A stretch of 64,000 nucleotides of DNA from Amyelois transitella (lineage: Eukaryota; Arthropoda; Insecta; Lepidoptera; Pyralidae), in NCBI RefSeq assembly GCF_032362555.1, contig NC_083522.1:6736001-6800000 (forward strand), in the 5' to 3' direction. Shown one piece after another: positions 1 through 13,370 of the stretch. The stretch's first letter is position 1, and every line of letters begins with the position of its first letter. The notes beneath the pieces are model-generated. The model was not told where the DNA came from, did no database searches, and saw nothing but the letters and a program-made list of their open reading frames with translations. Both the position numbers and the translations under genes were made by a program.

Positions 1-1571
1 CGTCGTCGGTCGACTTCACTTAGTTACCAAAGCCAGTTGTGGTACAGGCATTAATTTGTTAGAATTTAATTAGCATGCTAGCATTCCACATGACTCATCT
101 ATGGTAGCGATGGTTAACTATAATAGCACAAGTACTGGCGCGAGGAATACTCATTAAGTTCTAGCTCATGCTCCGCTAGTACGAACGCCGAATGGAATTT
201 CCTCGTACGCGTAATATATTATGAATCATTTATATTCACAATTGATACGAACCGCGTATTAATGTACGATATTATTTGTGTTATAACTATTTACGTAGCC
301 ACAGGACGCAGGAAACATGACTTATAGATAGATTATTGAAGTTGTACTGGTGAGCATCACAGCATTAGAATAAATGTTAATCATTCCATGCTTAGCGTAC
401 TATGATCATGACTACATGTCGCTTATCTTGTTTTAGAAACAACAATAAAAAGTGTTTCTATGTTTAATATTCAGTAAACAGCAACTACCATTAACAAGCT
501 ATTTGCTAAAAAAAATGTCGCGTGAAGAAAGGAATTGTGCCAGTATGTTAAACGAGTGGCGTGACTACAGTCACATCACAAAGCCACATTATTAACAACT
601 CATGAATTAGGCCACACATGACGTGGATATCAACCCTGAGTATTTAAGAAACATAAGAAAATCCAAAAGGAAGAACTAAATTAATATCAATGAGTCCGCC
701 TTTGTGTCTGTGTTATTCTTTTTCTTTAATAGAGAGTTAATCTATCCATCTGTTTAAATAAAGAAAGTACAAAAATTATGTGCATAAAAGGCACTTAAAT
801 TAACCAATAAGTTAATGAAAACCAAAGAAAAAATAACAAACTACTGATTACTACAATATACTGTAAAGAAGACCATACCAACATTTTAGATGAAATCCAA
901 TCTCAATCCTGACAACGATACTTATAAAGCAAACAGCACCCTAGTTTACATTCCCCAGCGGATATAGCATTCGCTGTAGCTCTCCCAAAACTAAACGTGG
1001 ACCCTACAGGCGACCGCCTCGTACTTCCGATAGGTTCGGGAGCAACAATGCAGGTGCTTTCTAAAAACGCTGTAATATCCGGCTAGCGGTACACCCAGGA
1101 CAATATGACACACTATCGGCTTCCTATCTGCCCAGTGATGAGCCATAGCGGATCGCAGTGTGTGACCGCGGCTTACTGTATAATTACATGGGCATGATGG
1201 TGTTGACATTATGCATATACACTGAGCTACTCGAGTTTGATTGATGTCATAAACTAGGATCAGGTGAAAGGTATAAAAGCTCCGTGGAGATTTGTTTACT
1301 CTATTTAACATTAAGATTATAACGTTGTTATTATTATAAGAACTACAATAATTTGGGCATCGCTAAATCGTTAATAAATAATATTTTTGTCATGTGCAAT
1401 TAAGGAAATCTCAATTACTACAAAGTCGTTTTTCTACCCTAACTCCTTACTAGATACTATGAAGAACTTTTTCATTGTGAATAGTTTTAATCCAATTCTA
1501 TCTGTCCATCGAATTACTCTATATTAAATTTAAATGGAATTGCAAAACGACTTTTGTTTTAATTTGTTCGA
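1..1571. other. Non-coding AT-rich stretch, no gene seen
   Basis: I see no exon with family similarity or good splice signals here. A short open frame on the minus strand at 991-1311 has no recognisable domain and ordinary base composition. It is probably intronic or intergenic DNA to the 3' side of the VAT1-like first exon at 12.8-13.1 kb. Confidence 0.5.
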
Positions 1572-1742
1572 AGTCAGGGTCAGGTCAAAAGTACCCGAAA
1601 CCGCCGAGCTTGTATGAAGAGAGTTATGAATGTGGACGAAGCGAAAGAAGTATGCAGAGATCGTGGCAAGTGGAAAGAGGTAGTCTCTGCCTACCCCTCC
1701 GGGAAAGAGGCGTGATTTTATGTATGTATGTATGTATGTTGT
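1572..1742 (+). mobile_element. 5'-truncated non-LTR retrotransposon (LINE) 3' end, young copy
   Basis: This matches the last part of the longer copy at 39211-39519 apparently base for base, from GGTCAGGTCAAAAG to the closing (TATG)n tail. It therefore looks recently inserted. The 5' truncation and simple-repeat tail are typical of target-primed reverse transcription. The coding remnant corresponds to the C-terminal end of the LINE ORF. Confidence 0.85.
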
Positions 1743-2470
1743 TCAAAGTGGAAGTTTCTGTGTTAACTGTGGATCTTGTTAATAATCCATTACGATTAAA
1801 ACGGAAAAGCTATTATAAAGCGTTAGTAGAATTAAACCAAATAAAAATTAATTAGTATTGATGAGGTCGGGTGATAACGCTGATCGTGTCACTAAGTCAT
1901 TTAGGTTAATTGTGCAGTACAGGAAGTGAGATTGCGTTTCGTTCACGAACAGATGGCACCTAGTCAGTCGAGGTAAATGGACTTTATAAGATCAAGTAAA
2001 TTTTGGGAATTTGGATTACGTCATCATCACGTCACGTCATCGTCGAGATTTTATTTATTTCTTTTTGCCGAAGGGTTAAATCAATTCGAGGTCCAGATAC
2101 ATATTTAATGGCAATATCGTGGATATGTACAAGAATTTCATCAATTAATTTCGATGTAGTTAATATAAATAACAGATTGATTTTATCTCATGTTTTCCAA
2201 CCACAGCTAGAAAGCATAGTTTGGATGATAATAAGGTATTCGGACATCTATAAGTTCAGGATAAGCCACATACATGTACTGTTCCTAAAATGCAATTAAA
2301 AATTACTAACGCAATCAAGCTTTTAAATTATAAATGATGATAAATAAATACTTTCACAAGCACAGATAAGAATACGATTGACGAACCGGAAAGAGCAACA
2401 TCTTAAATGCCGATTGCTGATAGTGCACTTGTTTTTTTATTGAACTGGGTCACAGTTCGTTCATATAAAG

Positions 2471-2757
2471 TAAACTAGCTGTGCCCGCGAATCCGTCCGC
2501 GTGGAATAGTTATTTTGGGCATCATTAAAGCCTTACTGGGTGAATAACTTTCCCCGTTTTTTTTTTTTTTTACATTTTCCATTATTTCTTCGCTCCTTAT
2601 AGTAGCAGCGTGATGTTATATACCCTAAAGCCTTCGCCTCGATAAATGGTCTATTCAACACAAAAATATTTTTTTAATTCGAACCAGTAGTTCCTGAGAT
2701 TAGCGCGTTCGAACAAACAAACTGTTCAGCTTTATAATATTAGTATCTATAGATTAC
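2471..2757 (+). repeat. Lepidopteran dispersed repeat (CTGTGCCCGCG... type)
   Basis: It begins CTAGCTGTGCCCGCGAATCC and ends TATAATATTAGTATCTATAG, the familiar borders of a very common moth and butterfly repeat. It carries a poly-T run near 2559. It is non-coding, and I recognise the family only by memory of its consensus. Confidence 0.7.
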
Positions 2758-5700
2758 TTACTCAACTTAATCGATATTTAAAAATATTGAAGGTAATGCA
2801 CGTGAATGTAGTCAGAACTTCAATTTCTGTTTGATTTTTTCTTTTTGATAATAATCGCTTTATTATGAAAGCACTATTGAAAGTAAATTGCCACCATGTA
2901 GTGGAGACAAATTGCCTATCTATCGCATTTGCCGTACTCGCGTGTAAAATAATTTCTTAATCGTTTTATATTTTTTGCTTTTCAATAAGAAGATGATGAA
3001 AACTAAATGCATATCTGATGAATTTAACTCTCTTTTTTTTGTAGTCCAAAATTGCTATAATAAATACAGCAAGATGGCAATATAATCATCTAAATTTTGC
3101 TTAAGGGAACACTTACAAGAAATATTTACTTTAACATAATAGCATAAATATCTGTCAAAAATTATGGTGTAAAGCGTCCTTTTTCGTGGAACAAGCTTTT
3201 ATTATTCTTCGATTTTTATCATATCTTTCCAAACATCGCCTGTTATCGGGATACAGATAAAGAAAACAAATAAGGGACGATATAAATAGTTTAAACAACG
3301 GAGAGAACTCATACTATAGAGAGGAAAATTTAAGATATTTGATGATATTTGTTTGTATAAAAGATATCAACGCGTCGTCCTTTTATTGAGATAGCTAGTT
3401 TTTTTTGTAAGTTATTGATAGAAATGGCTATAGAGGTTATAGTTTTTGCATATTTAAGTCCTACCTATTGTAAAATTGTTATTTCAAGTTTGTTTGTTGT
3501 CAATTGAAGTTTACTTTTTAATTTTGGTACTAATATCTGAATAACTAAAAAAATTAATACCTAGTCTTGTTGATTTCTTTTGATAATTTAAGTACTTACT
3601 CTTAAGCTTAAGCTATTTCCCGTGGCTTCACCCGCATGGGAAATGAAAAATATCTACGTGTTTATCGATTCGGTACTTTCTCCGATTTTTCATCTTGCGA
3701 ACATTCATCAGTGTGTTATTGTAACATCAAAGACAAGATTTGTGTATTATGTGCCTACATAAGAATTTATAACAAACTTTGGTAACATCGTTATTTAGTC
3801 AAAAAGTAACTTTTCTGTAACGAACGTCTTCTTACATCGAGGTTAATTGGAGTGGTTCTAAAGATGTTTAAGTAATCGTGTTTTTGAGCAACGAAAATTC
3901 CATTTCGGCAACACTGTAATCCCTAACTTGTAACGAACTTTGCAGAATTTGCATAAGAAGCGAGGGACGGCCACTACGGTTTTATTAATCGAATACAAAT
4001 TCTGGTTAGGGTGTGTAGTGTTACCTCTATAGATAAATGAAAATAACATGTAAGGCTGAATATGTATATATAGTAAGATGTTTTCTTTCAGCCTATACCT
4101 ATATATTTTGAGTTTTTATAATTAAAAGTTTAATTGTTGTTGAAGCTTTTAATCGCAGTATAAAAGTTTAAAATAAATAAATTCTGAAGAGTGCCAGCAC
4201 CCTTTCTAACTTTGGTAAAAAAAAAGGTGTATAATTGCAGTCGAAGAATGGGCCAATAAAAGTCCACTTCATAACTAAGTCTCATAGTTCCATATGACAA
4301 GTCCTTTAAAAGGTGTGAAACTAGAGTGTTTTAACAGTGGTGGAACTTAGAACAGAACAGTAGCCCCTATACATATGCGGGTGACAAAAAACGCGGCATG
4401 CCGGCCGACCCACTCCTCTCATGAAGGAAACATCTCATGCATTAGTGATGGCTGCTTACTCTTATCGATAGGAATATGAATATTTTAATATTAATATAAT
4501 AAAAATTTGTGAGATGAAATTTTGAAACGCTCCTATTAGCAAAAATAGTTTTATCGTGCCATGCGTCATGGTATTTTTCAGTAAAAAGTAAAAATCCCTA
4601 GTAAAATAGTAGTAAAATATAAATCCATTATGAAAACTATTAATCTATAGAGTTCTAAATTTAAGAAACGCTGTAAATAAAGAGATTGTTAAGTAAAAAA
4701 TTAAATTCGACACTAAAAATTTGAGTTCAGGAAAAATACGATCGCGAGCCTAACCTAACATCCAAAATTTCGTATATATTTGCTCCAATGTGAAAAACTG
4801 ATTTCCATCCTGAAGTATGTATGGCAACCTAAACTATTTAGGGCGTTTCCCAAAAAAAAAAAAAACTACACGAAAACGTCTTACCGGTTTTATTTAAGAA
4901 ATATTTATTTTTGCTATATCCGATTTCCAAGGATTCTATCAACTTACCCGTCCCTGCGTCATACCAAACAGGCAGAGGCCGCGACAAAAAGGTGTCGGAA
5001 CTTTGGGCATATTAGGGCGTATCGTCGGTATGAAGGGTGGCCTTTCCTACCTAACTAAATATAGATTTACGTTTCTCCACCGGCAATTTGAACCCTAAAC
5101 ACGTACGTGGCTTCCAGTAATATTCGCGGATCACGACTTTGAAAGAGCAATTCAGTCAGCAGCACATAAACCTTCTCAAACTTATTCCGATTTAGCAACT
5201 ATTGCTTCGGGATAAGGACCAAATGCTTGGTTGGATATTTAGTTGCCTGTACAAAGCCATGTGTTCATTTTTCACCCACTTGTACAGCGTGACGAAGTTG
5301 GAATGACTTGACGTTGTTATTAATTACATCTCAGACTTGTGCTTTTATTTCGATACTGCGCATATTCATTTTGGCTTCTGTTTATAAATATCAATATGAA
5401 TTTGATAAGTAAAGATTTTAAGATTAATTTCAATCCCGTCAAGTATAACTAGAGCTTTATTTGCTTTTTATTGTTTTACCACGGAGCTATCCCAATCCCA
5501 ACTAATATTATTAATGCGAAAAGAAGTTTGTTTCTATGTTTTTTACCTCTTCACGCGTGTACTGCACTAATCTTCTATAAATTCTATAAATTCCGGAATT
5601 CATCCCAGTCAAACCTATATATATATAGATCCTGTGGGATTTGCGATAATTGTATCGATTAATTTGATGGCGCTTTTGCCCGGGCGAAATTGGTAATCAT

Positions 5701-7689
5701 TAATATTTGTTTAAAGTAAAATAAAACTTTACTCGCATAATAATTTTGTAAACTCAAGAACAGATATCAAACACTTATTTAGCATTTTACAAAAATTTGT
5801 AGGACATCTAGAACAAATCCAAAAATGTCATCGCCATACATTGCCTTATTATGATATGGCATTTTTCTATTTCAGTTCATAACAACTGTTTCTGACATAA
5901 TCAGTGGCAATAATAAAACACTTAAATAACTATGTTTGCATTGTATGACTAGATGCCAGAGTTTATTGAATCGTCAATTAATGCCTCCAGCAACTCTTCG
6001 TTATTTTTAATTATAAAACCGTCCGCTGAGCAAAACATAATAATTATAATGGACTCATCGTGGGTAGGTATTCCTGATGAAAAACATCTGAAGAACGAGT
6101 TTCATTATATGAATTATTATCACTGCTATTCTATTTAATTGAACAGTTATATATTATATTTAACTGTAATTTATGTCATTGCAATAAATTAAATAATTTG
6201 TACCCAATTATTCTAACACATTTAGATATTTTTTAAATTCCCACAGGACAAAGCCCGAGAAAAGATAAATTACGTGGAATATGACGTGAAATTAAAATCT
6301 ACGCATGATGGTTGTTCTCGTGAGGGGTTTTTATTAAGTATTTTTATTTAGAGTAATATCAAGAGTAGGTAAAACTACCCTTCTTTAGCTGTGTAGTAAC
6401 TTCACATTGAATATTTCCACATAAGTTTATGCCAAGCCTTGACTAAAAATACCGTAAGCTAAACATTCAGAAGCTATTTTTCGCCGAAAATGAACAGAAA
6501 ACTATCCGCAACATGTTTCAAACTAATCGTAAAAATACGATGTCGCCTTCATCCCAAAAAGTAAAAGTAAAAATATAATCGTAAGATAGCCGGTACCATC
6601 CTTAAATTAAGGCGAGTTAAAACACATCCCCGTGGAACCGTAAATTGCTGCGCACGAACCTTATTTTCGAAATTTGAACTGGAAAACAAACCACCCATCC
6701 CCAACCCTCTTTCTGATTCCTCGAATTATTTATTTAGCAGATTATTTTTAAAGGACTGACATTTTTGTTGTCTTTGCAAAAAATTAGTACATCAAATATC
6801 TATGAGTATCGACTTGGAACTAAATATTTTTTTATAAAAACTGCACTTTTGACATAACATCTTATTTAATTTACTGAATAAAAATTGAGGTGGCGTCCTA
6901 ATTATAAGTTTAAAAATAATAATAATTATTTTTTGAGCCACTTAGTAGCTTTGTGAAACAACAGGTCTGCTTCATAAAAAATATTCTACTATCGTGCACA
7001 TTTCTTTGAATAGGGAAACAATAAAGAGTTTGCAATTTAAATGCAAAGTAGGAATTCCACACGTTCATGATTTACGGGACATTTCACATATGCAACTACG
7101 AACCCTTTTGATAAATTACAAAAATACAAATGTCACGCGGCGTGACATATTCGAGGGCGAATGAACAAATGTTATTACAAAAAAATCCTTAGTTTATGAA
7201 GTTAAATATATTATAACTGAAATGAAAAGTTCGGTAATAGGTATAATACTCTAATCAAATAAATCTAAATTTATATTGTCACCAAAGGCAAGAACTAAAC
7301 TAGACAGAAACAGTGTAAGTCCCTACTCTTAACCTCATACCTTTAACCCGATATCACCAGATCCAATCCTCTTAAGATAGCTTAATTTATAATGCACCCT
7401 CTTTTTACACGTCTATGAAATTTTTACTGGAATGCGTCACAGTTTGGTAAGCGAGGGTTTCTGTAGGTAAATGTAACCGATCACATTACTAACTAAACAT
7501 TCAACAGGTACGTCACATTGTCTACCCAAAAATAGCTGGATTAGTAACCCGAGCATATGCATAAAAAATATTGATATTGTATGATATTGTTGAAAACCAA
7601 ACGGCTGAGATTTCCGTTAGACGACCGTCTAAAAAATACTAGCACATGCTTTTATTCATTTATCGAAGAGCATGTTTAATGGGCGCTGT

Positions 7690-7885
7690 GAAAAAACAAG
7701 CATTGGCGTCGAAAGACGCAGGGCCTGCGGAGATTGGACAGGCGACCGGCGGGGGGCGCGCGGGTGGTGGGACGCACCGTATTGATCTGGCGCCCGCCGC
7801 GCCCGCGCCCCCGCCCCCGCCAGACATTACAGGAGCACTCGCAACCCTCACCCCCCGAGTTCGACGCACACCACCTAGTCGGCGC
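7690..7885. other. Isolated GC-rich island
   Basis: A block of strongly GC-rich, CpG-containing sequence with runs of C and G in an otherwise AT-rich region. Both strands are open here (+7646-8050, -7660-7917) because GC-rich DNA has few stop codons. The predicted peptides are low-complexity Pro/Ala/Gly with no domain. It could be a promoter or alternative first exon, or just a GC-rich patch. Confidence 0.4.
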
Positions 7886-10800
7886 CCAGCATTAACGCAA
7901 CCACACCCCTTTTTCATGCGAGCATCGAGTCACGGGATTTTCCAATTCAATTTACCCAGCTATCCAGAAACCAATAGCCGACATAATGTAACGATAACAC
8001 GAACGCAGAAATATAAAACCGATCTCGGTTGGTTGCCGGTCTCTCACTAAAACGATAATCTTGTCTCAATATAAAATGTAATACCAGTTAACGTGCACGC
8101 TAAGTGAAGGGCAAGATACAATATTCATGTTTCCAGAAATTGGCGATGAACATTCTCTGAGATTTGTGGCTTGTCATGCTCCTTTTATTTGTCAAAAAAG
8201 TTAAAAGAATGCGTCGTGTTTACTACCATATAGAGTAGAGAGCTGATTCGATTATGGTCACAATAAGCCAAGAAACATTTTCGTAAGTTCATTGACTTTG
8301 CGAACAATGTGCCCGCGGGCGGCGGCGGCAGTCGGACCGGGCGAGACCCGCCTGCCGCATCTGCCGTCTGATGAAGGATTTTATAGACTCTGTAACGGCA
8401 CATGTTCCAGCTTCCTACGAGAAACCCGTCGCCACACGTGCACCTAGGCCACAAAAATGCAACACGCTCCAATCACTGTAAATAAATATAATTGTGAGCA
8501 GTCACTGCAACTGTCAAGGAACATTAAAATCGGATTAATTAGGTTTTATTTCAATTTACTAATACATTTGTAAATGTTATCGCTTTCTCCACAACACGTT
8601 ATGGTAGCTGGTCTTGATAACGCTAATGAATAAATAACAAAATTGCAATAAACGGAACACTGTAGATACAGAATAAAAATAACTATATCGTCTTAACGAA
8701 GGTCAATTATTATCAGTAATTTAAATAACTTCTACACTACTGGGGTCTTATTTACAGAAACCAAATATGAACAATGGCATGTCAAGAAATTGCATGCTAC
8801 TGTCTACTGAAACAATTTATTTTCAGCTAATCTTTAAACAATATATAAAGTGAGTCGGCGTCCGCCGATAACTTGGGTTACTCATCAAAGATTCATTTAT
8901 TTACCTATAACTTACAGGGACGACACCGTGACGCATGGCCCTCAGCTGTAACACTAATTGTTTCATCGGATTACAATCCAATCTACTTAATTCAAATAAA
9001 CAAAAGTACCCACGGTATTTTATTGTTTAAGATTCAAATACACGAGAGCCTGCCATCTTGATTGATTGATGGATGATGGACTGCATCCCACAGGTCATGT
9101 TAACGATAACATATTATTATAAAAACATAATAGCAGACTCCGTTATTGTTACATTGAACACGTTAAAATTTAACGTATATATAGTAACTCCGGTTGTGTG
9201 TCGAAAACTAGTGTAAGTATCACTTTGTGAAGTATTCATCCGTAATGATTCGAAACTAATGTTACTTATTTATAGCCTCATTGTGCTGGTACACATTTGA
9301 GATAGGGGTATTTAATAGAAAGCCAATTGAGCTATAATGCAGCATTACACCCGGAGAATACAAAAGAAAGTATAGATTGATAATTTATCTAAACGCATAT
9401 CGGATTTTCACATCCAATGTTATTATCACTATAATAAAGATAGAAAGTTGCATATTCTTCTTAAGACTGCACAATACTGCAGGCGAGTTCTCCCACTCAA
9501 TATGTAGTTGCAGTCAGGTATACCAACGAAGCAAGTTATTCGAATCAAGTTAGCTCAAGAACATAACTTTCTAGTGACTCATAGGAAGAGACCTATCTCA
9601 TGCAGACGCTCTCAATAAGGAAGAGGGTAATAAACAAATTCATCTCTCCCATCTTATGTGGCTTCGGAGCCCATTAAAATGCACAATACTGCACTTTATA
9701 CCATAGACCCGAGTCTCAGTGCGCGAGGGGCGGCGCTATTTTTAGGCTTTAAATTGATACGCCAACAAAGCAAAGGATGTAAGCAATTAACGCAAACGTT
9801 TCGATACAAGAAATGAGAGCGAATTATGTCACGGAAGTGCGATGGATTTCTGTATTTTTTCTGATATAAAACTATTAAAAGTTATAACAATTTTATTACC
9901 ATTATACATTTTCTAAGGTTAATTATGTCCTTAAAAAAACTGCATAGCTCCTGTATTATTGTTTTAAAGGGATACATAATTTTATATGATAGTTATAACC
10001 TAAATAAGTTATTCACGAAAAATCTTTCTCGACCATCTCATTTCATATCCACTGCTCATCTCCACATGTAATTAAGTACTCTCGGAAAAAGAAAGCCACT
10101 TATAAAAGGCGTGAGTACTCCGATTGTTCTCGGAAGACGTCTCATACCGACACAGACTTGACCTAATTGAAAATAATGGCGCTTTATTCATTGGTCCGTA
10201 CCCTACAACGAAACAAAAACATGATAGGGCGAAGCGGATGAACCTCAGATGAACTGATCCACACTTCGGTAATGGAAGGATTCGTTCTGTAACTGTTCCA
10301 TATCATTAAATTAATAGGGCTATTAAACAAAGAACTGTTGTGCGCTACACGCCATAAATTTAGAGGCATCGTTCAGGTCTAATACAAGTTTACAAATGTA
10401 ATGAGTTCATATCAATAATATTAAATTTATAGACAAAAAAAATTCAAGTTTTGTCCCGGTTTAAGAAAAACTCATGGTCACTATAATATAACATTGCCTA
10501 AGTGATGGGCGCGATAGACTTGTATTATTCCAAACATTGGACGGCCTTACATAATGATTATTTAATAGTGGGTCAACAAACCCTATGATATCTACAGCGG
10601 TTGAAACTGAACGGTTTATCCTTGAACTTGATACAATTACGACAATTTATAACAGATCTGTATCGTGAGGAGACTATTAGAGTTTCGGTAACATACAAAT
10701 ATAGCAGCACGTAGATTTATACTAACTGAAATAAATTTCATGTGTTAAATGCATAATAGTCACTTGCACTTCCACCGAAAATCTACCGTTTTTTTAACCA

Positions 10801-12823
10801 CCATAACCATTCACCCGATTTTATTTTAAATCAATGACGCGTTTATCTTTGCCTATCTTAAGTTTATCAACTACAAATTCAATTATATCCATACTTATAC
10901 ATATCATTTCTCTGTTGCGATTTTCAAGTTTAACGCCACACATGCCAAAGAATTATATTATTACAACTACCCGTCTGATAGAAATAGTTGCAGGTATACG
11001 TGGGCGGAACTCACACGTTTTTGCGTGGCTCAGTCTCTTACAAACCAGTACCTACTGGTCGAGTCCAGCCGGTTCATATTTTCGCGGCAGCTGGGGAGTA
11101 TGTCTCGGTCATTTACATAGTAAGCTGGCGATAAGCACGCTATATTTAGCGCAGCGGGATGCGCCTACCTCTGCATCTAAGAGAACTAACGCATCGATCT
11201 GATGCTTTTTATCTAAGCTTTGATAACTTTCCATTCATGTCTTCATCCTTTCTCCCGTAGACGTAGAGACTACTTATTCTACTTGACACGAAAATTGCTT
11301 ATTTATTACTACTGTACTTCATCTTAATTTATCTATTCATAGTTACAAGCTGACTACTTAAAAATAGAGGTAAGGGTAGATACTGTTGACCTGACCTTTC
11401 ACCGTGTTGATTTAATCAAATACGTTCGTCTTGGCCTTCCCCTTTCAACGCTTGTTATTACCGTTTAATAACTCATTGATATAAATTAATATCAGAATTT
11501 TACATTTAATCAATATATATATAATATAGCTTTCATCGACATTAACTTAATAACTGAAAATTTTATATTGCTTTGTTTTCAAATATATTTCGTACATTTT
11601 CTGCAAATATGACAAGCCGCAATAAAACCAATTGAAATGAGATCAAAGTAGAAGACTTTAAAGACAGATACTACTTTAACAATGTCGATTCAGCAATTTT
11701 AAAATCCCGGTACGGGTATTGTGAGCCACTTTTTGCGTCATTCTTCAGGGCCAAATACCTACTATTGTCAGAAACTTATGTAGAAGAATAGTTATTTTTA
11801 CCACAATTAACTATTTACAGTAATTAGATGCTCCTCCAGTATTCTATAAGCTAGATAGAAAATAAATTTACAATGCAGTGAATGTAATTAATTATGAATA
11901 CATATCCCGGGTTCTTTTAGTACCCTAATATGTTTTCAAAGAAAACATACATATGTACTTTATTTTCACGTCATTAGGAACCACTTTAGCAATAAAGCAA
12001 TACGTTGAACCGTTTGTGAACGTCGTCATTATGACCATAATAGGGTAACGAAACAAATCTTTCACAGTTAAGGCTGCAGCCGGCTGCAACGAGCAGTAGT
12101 TAAGTTAACAAGAAAAGTGGCAGATAACTCATGTGTTGACGCGGGTCGGCTCCGCATTATCTGAAGCACTGGAGCGATAAAACGAACAAAGAACAATGTC
12201 AGTGATCAACTCCCTTTCGCACGAACTCGACTCGCATCGGTTTCGTATGACAAAATAACATCAATTTGTTATAGCCATCGAGCGCTGCGTAACTCCGCGC
12301 TTCGGTGCTCACATGCGTGCGCGAACGCAACTTAACCGAGTGCCGATAATACATTTTCCATATTCCTTTGAATAAACAACGATCTGGCGAAATCGGCAAT
12401 CGAACACGACAATAAACGAGAGAATCAGGCGTCTTTGCAATGCAGCTGCGTCGGCAGCCGTAGTGTAAATCCTTTACAGGGCGTGTCACACCGGCAGTGG
12501 ATGCATGTGCGTGCAAAAATTTTCAATCATTCGGGGCTCGGGTGCATCAGAGGTGCGGGCGGCAGATGTTAATGAGGCAGACGAAACCCGCCGAGCGAAA
12601 CGGGATAAGTCCATGACATGAGTAAATTAGGTACACCCTACACGCAAAATGTGAAGTCGCGTTCACTCACCATTCACCAGGGAGATCTTTCCTAGTAACA
12701 TTGTCGTTAATTAAATTTTGATTGTGTAATTAAATGTTAACGGTTGATAAAATTGCGCACAACTTCGTGAAATTACAAAAAAATGGGGGTAGATTATTTT
12801 AAGTTAGTACAATATTAACTTAC

Positions 12824-13077
12824 CAAGCTTTGACACGAATGAGCACTTCGCCTTCACCAACAGTAGGCTCAGGCTTCTTCAGGATTTTTACAGTCTTCAG
12901 TCCGCCGTAGCCTGTAAGGACCACCGCGCGCATCTCTTTGGGCGGTGGAACCGCTTCCTTTTCCTTCTCCTCGGTTGCCTTCTCTGGGGTTTCCTCCGGC
13001 GGGGTCTCAGTGGTGCCGTTTTCAGTCGGGGTCTTTTCAGGCGCTGCGGCCGCGGGCGTGTCTGTGCTTTCCGTCAT
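12824..13077 (-). CDS. VAT1: First coding exon of a VAT1-like zinc-independent MDR oxidoreductase (partial)
   Basis: This exon encodes 84 residues plus two bases of a Cys codon. An acidic/proline low-complexity N-terminus (residues 1-46, repeated Glu/Thr/Pro/Lys) is followed by the start of the medium-chain dehydrogenase/reductase fold, MRAVVLTGYGGLKTVKI, then VGEGEVLIRVKA. This matches the synaptic vesicle membrane protein VAT-1 homologue, a quinone-oxidoreductase-like protein with a similarly disordered N-terminus. The donor is GCTTG|GTAAGTT. The two leftover bases, TG, fit a following Cys-Gly-Leu-Asn-Phe motif of the family. The start is the first Met after a GC-rich leader. The remaining exons must lie further left; none was recognised down to position 1, so the gene has a very long first intron or is interrupted. 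Confidence 0.85.
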
Positions 13078-13350
13078 GTCTAAGTCGGTTGAGTTGCGTT
13101 GCGGTTAACGGACGCTATGAGAATGAGCCCGGGTGAATATAGCGGAAGCCGGCCGGCGAGACGACGCGTCGCGGAACGAATGAGTGGTGGGACGGGTGCA
13201 GCGCGCGCACAGCGGCGAGGGTGCCCGACCCGAGCCCGCGGAGGGGCGCAGCGGGGGGGCGAGGGGGGGCACGCGCGCGCCACCGCGCGGATAACAGGTG
13301 GCCAACGCCGGCCGGTTTCCTTCCCTCATGCCGCGGCCACCCCGCCAGAT
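13078..13350 (-). promoter_or_regulatory. GC-rich leader/promoter region of the VAT1-like gene
   Basis: Just upstream of the VAT1-like start codon the sequence becomes very GC-rich with many CG dinucleotides (for example GGGGGGGCGAGGGGGGGCAC around 13250). It falls back to AT-rich beyond about 13370. This is consistent with a promoter/5' UTR island. The open frames on both strands here are a consequence of base composition, not genes. Confidence 0.5.
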
Positions 13351-13370
13351 ATTACTACACGAGACCTGGA

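Larger units (their letters stand above)
1743..12823. other. Gene-poor stretch, likely long intron of the VAT1-like gene or intergenic
   Basis: About 11 kb of mostly AT-rich sequence in which I could support no exon. It should contain intron 1 of the minus-strand VAT1-like gene, whose first exon ends with a clean donor at 12824/12823. I did not find the expected next exon, which should begin by completing a Cys codon and continue with a GLNF-like motif. It holds a dispersed repeat at 2471-2757 and GC-rich patches near 7690-7880 and 8310-8370; the rest shows nothing distinctive. Confidence 0.5.

Noticed and set aside
7646-8050. Open frames on both strands rich in Pro/Ala/Gly
   Set aside because: Long frames are expected in GC-rich DNA without stops; there is no domain, no clear splice signals, and both strands are open.
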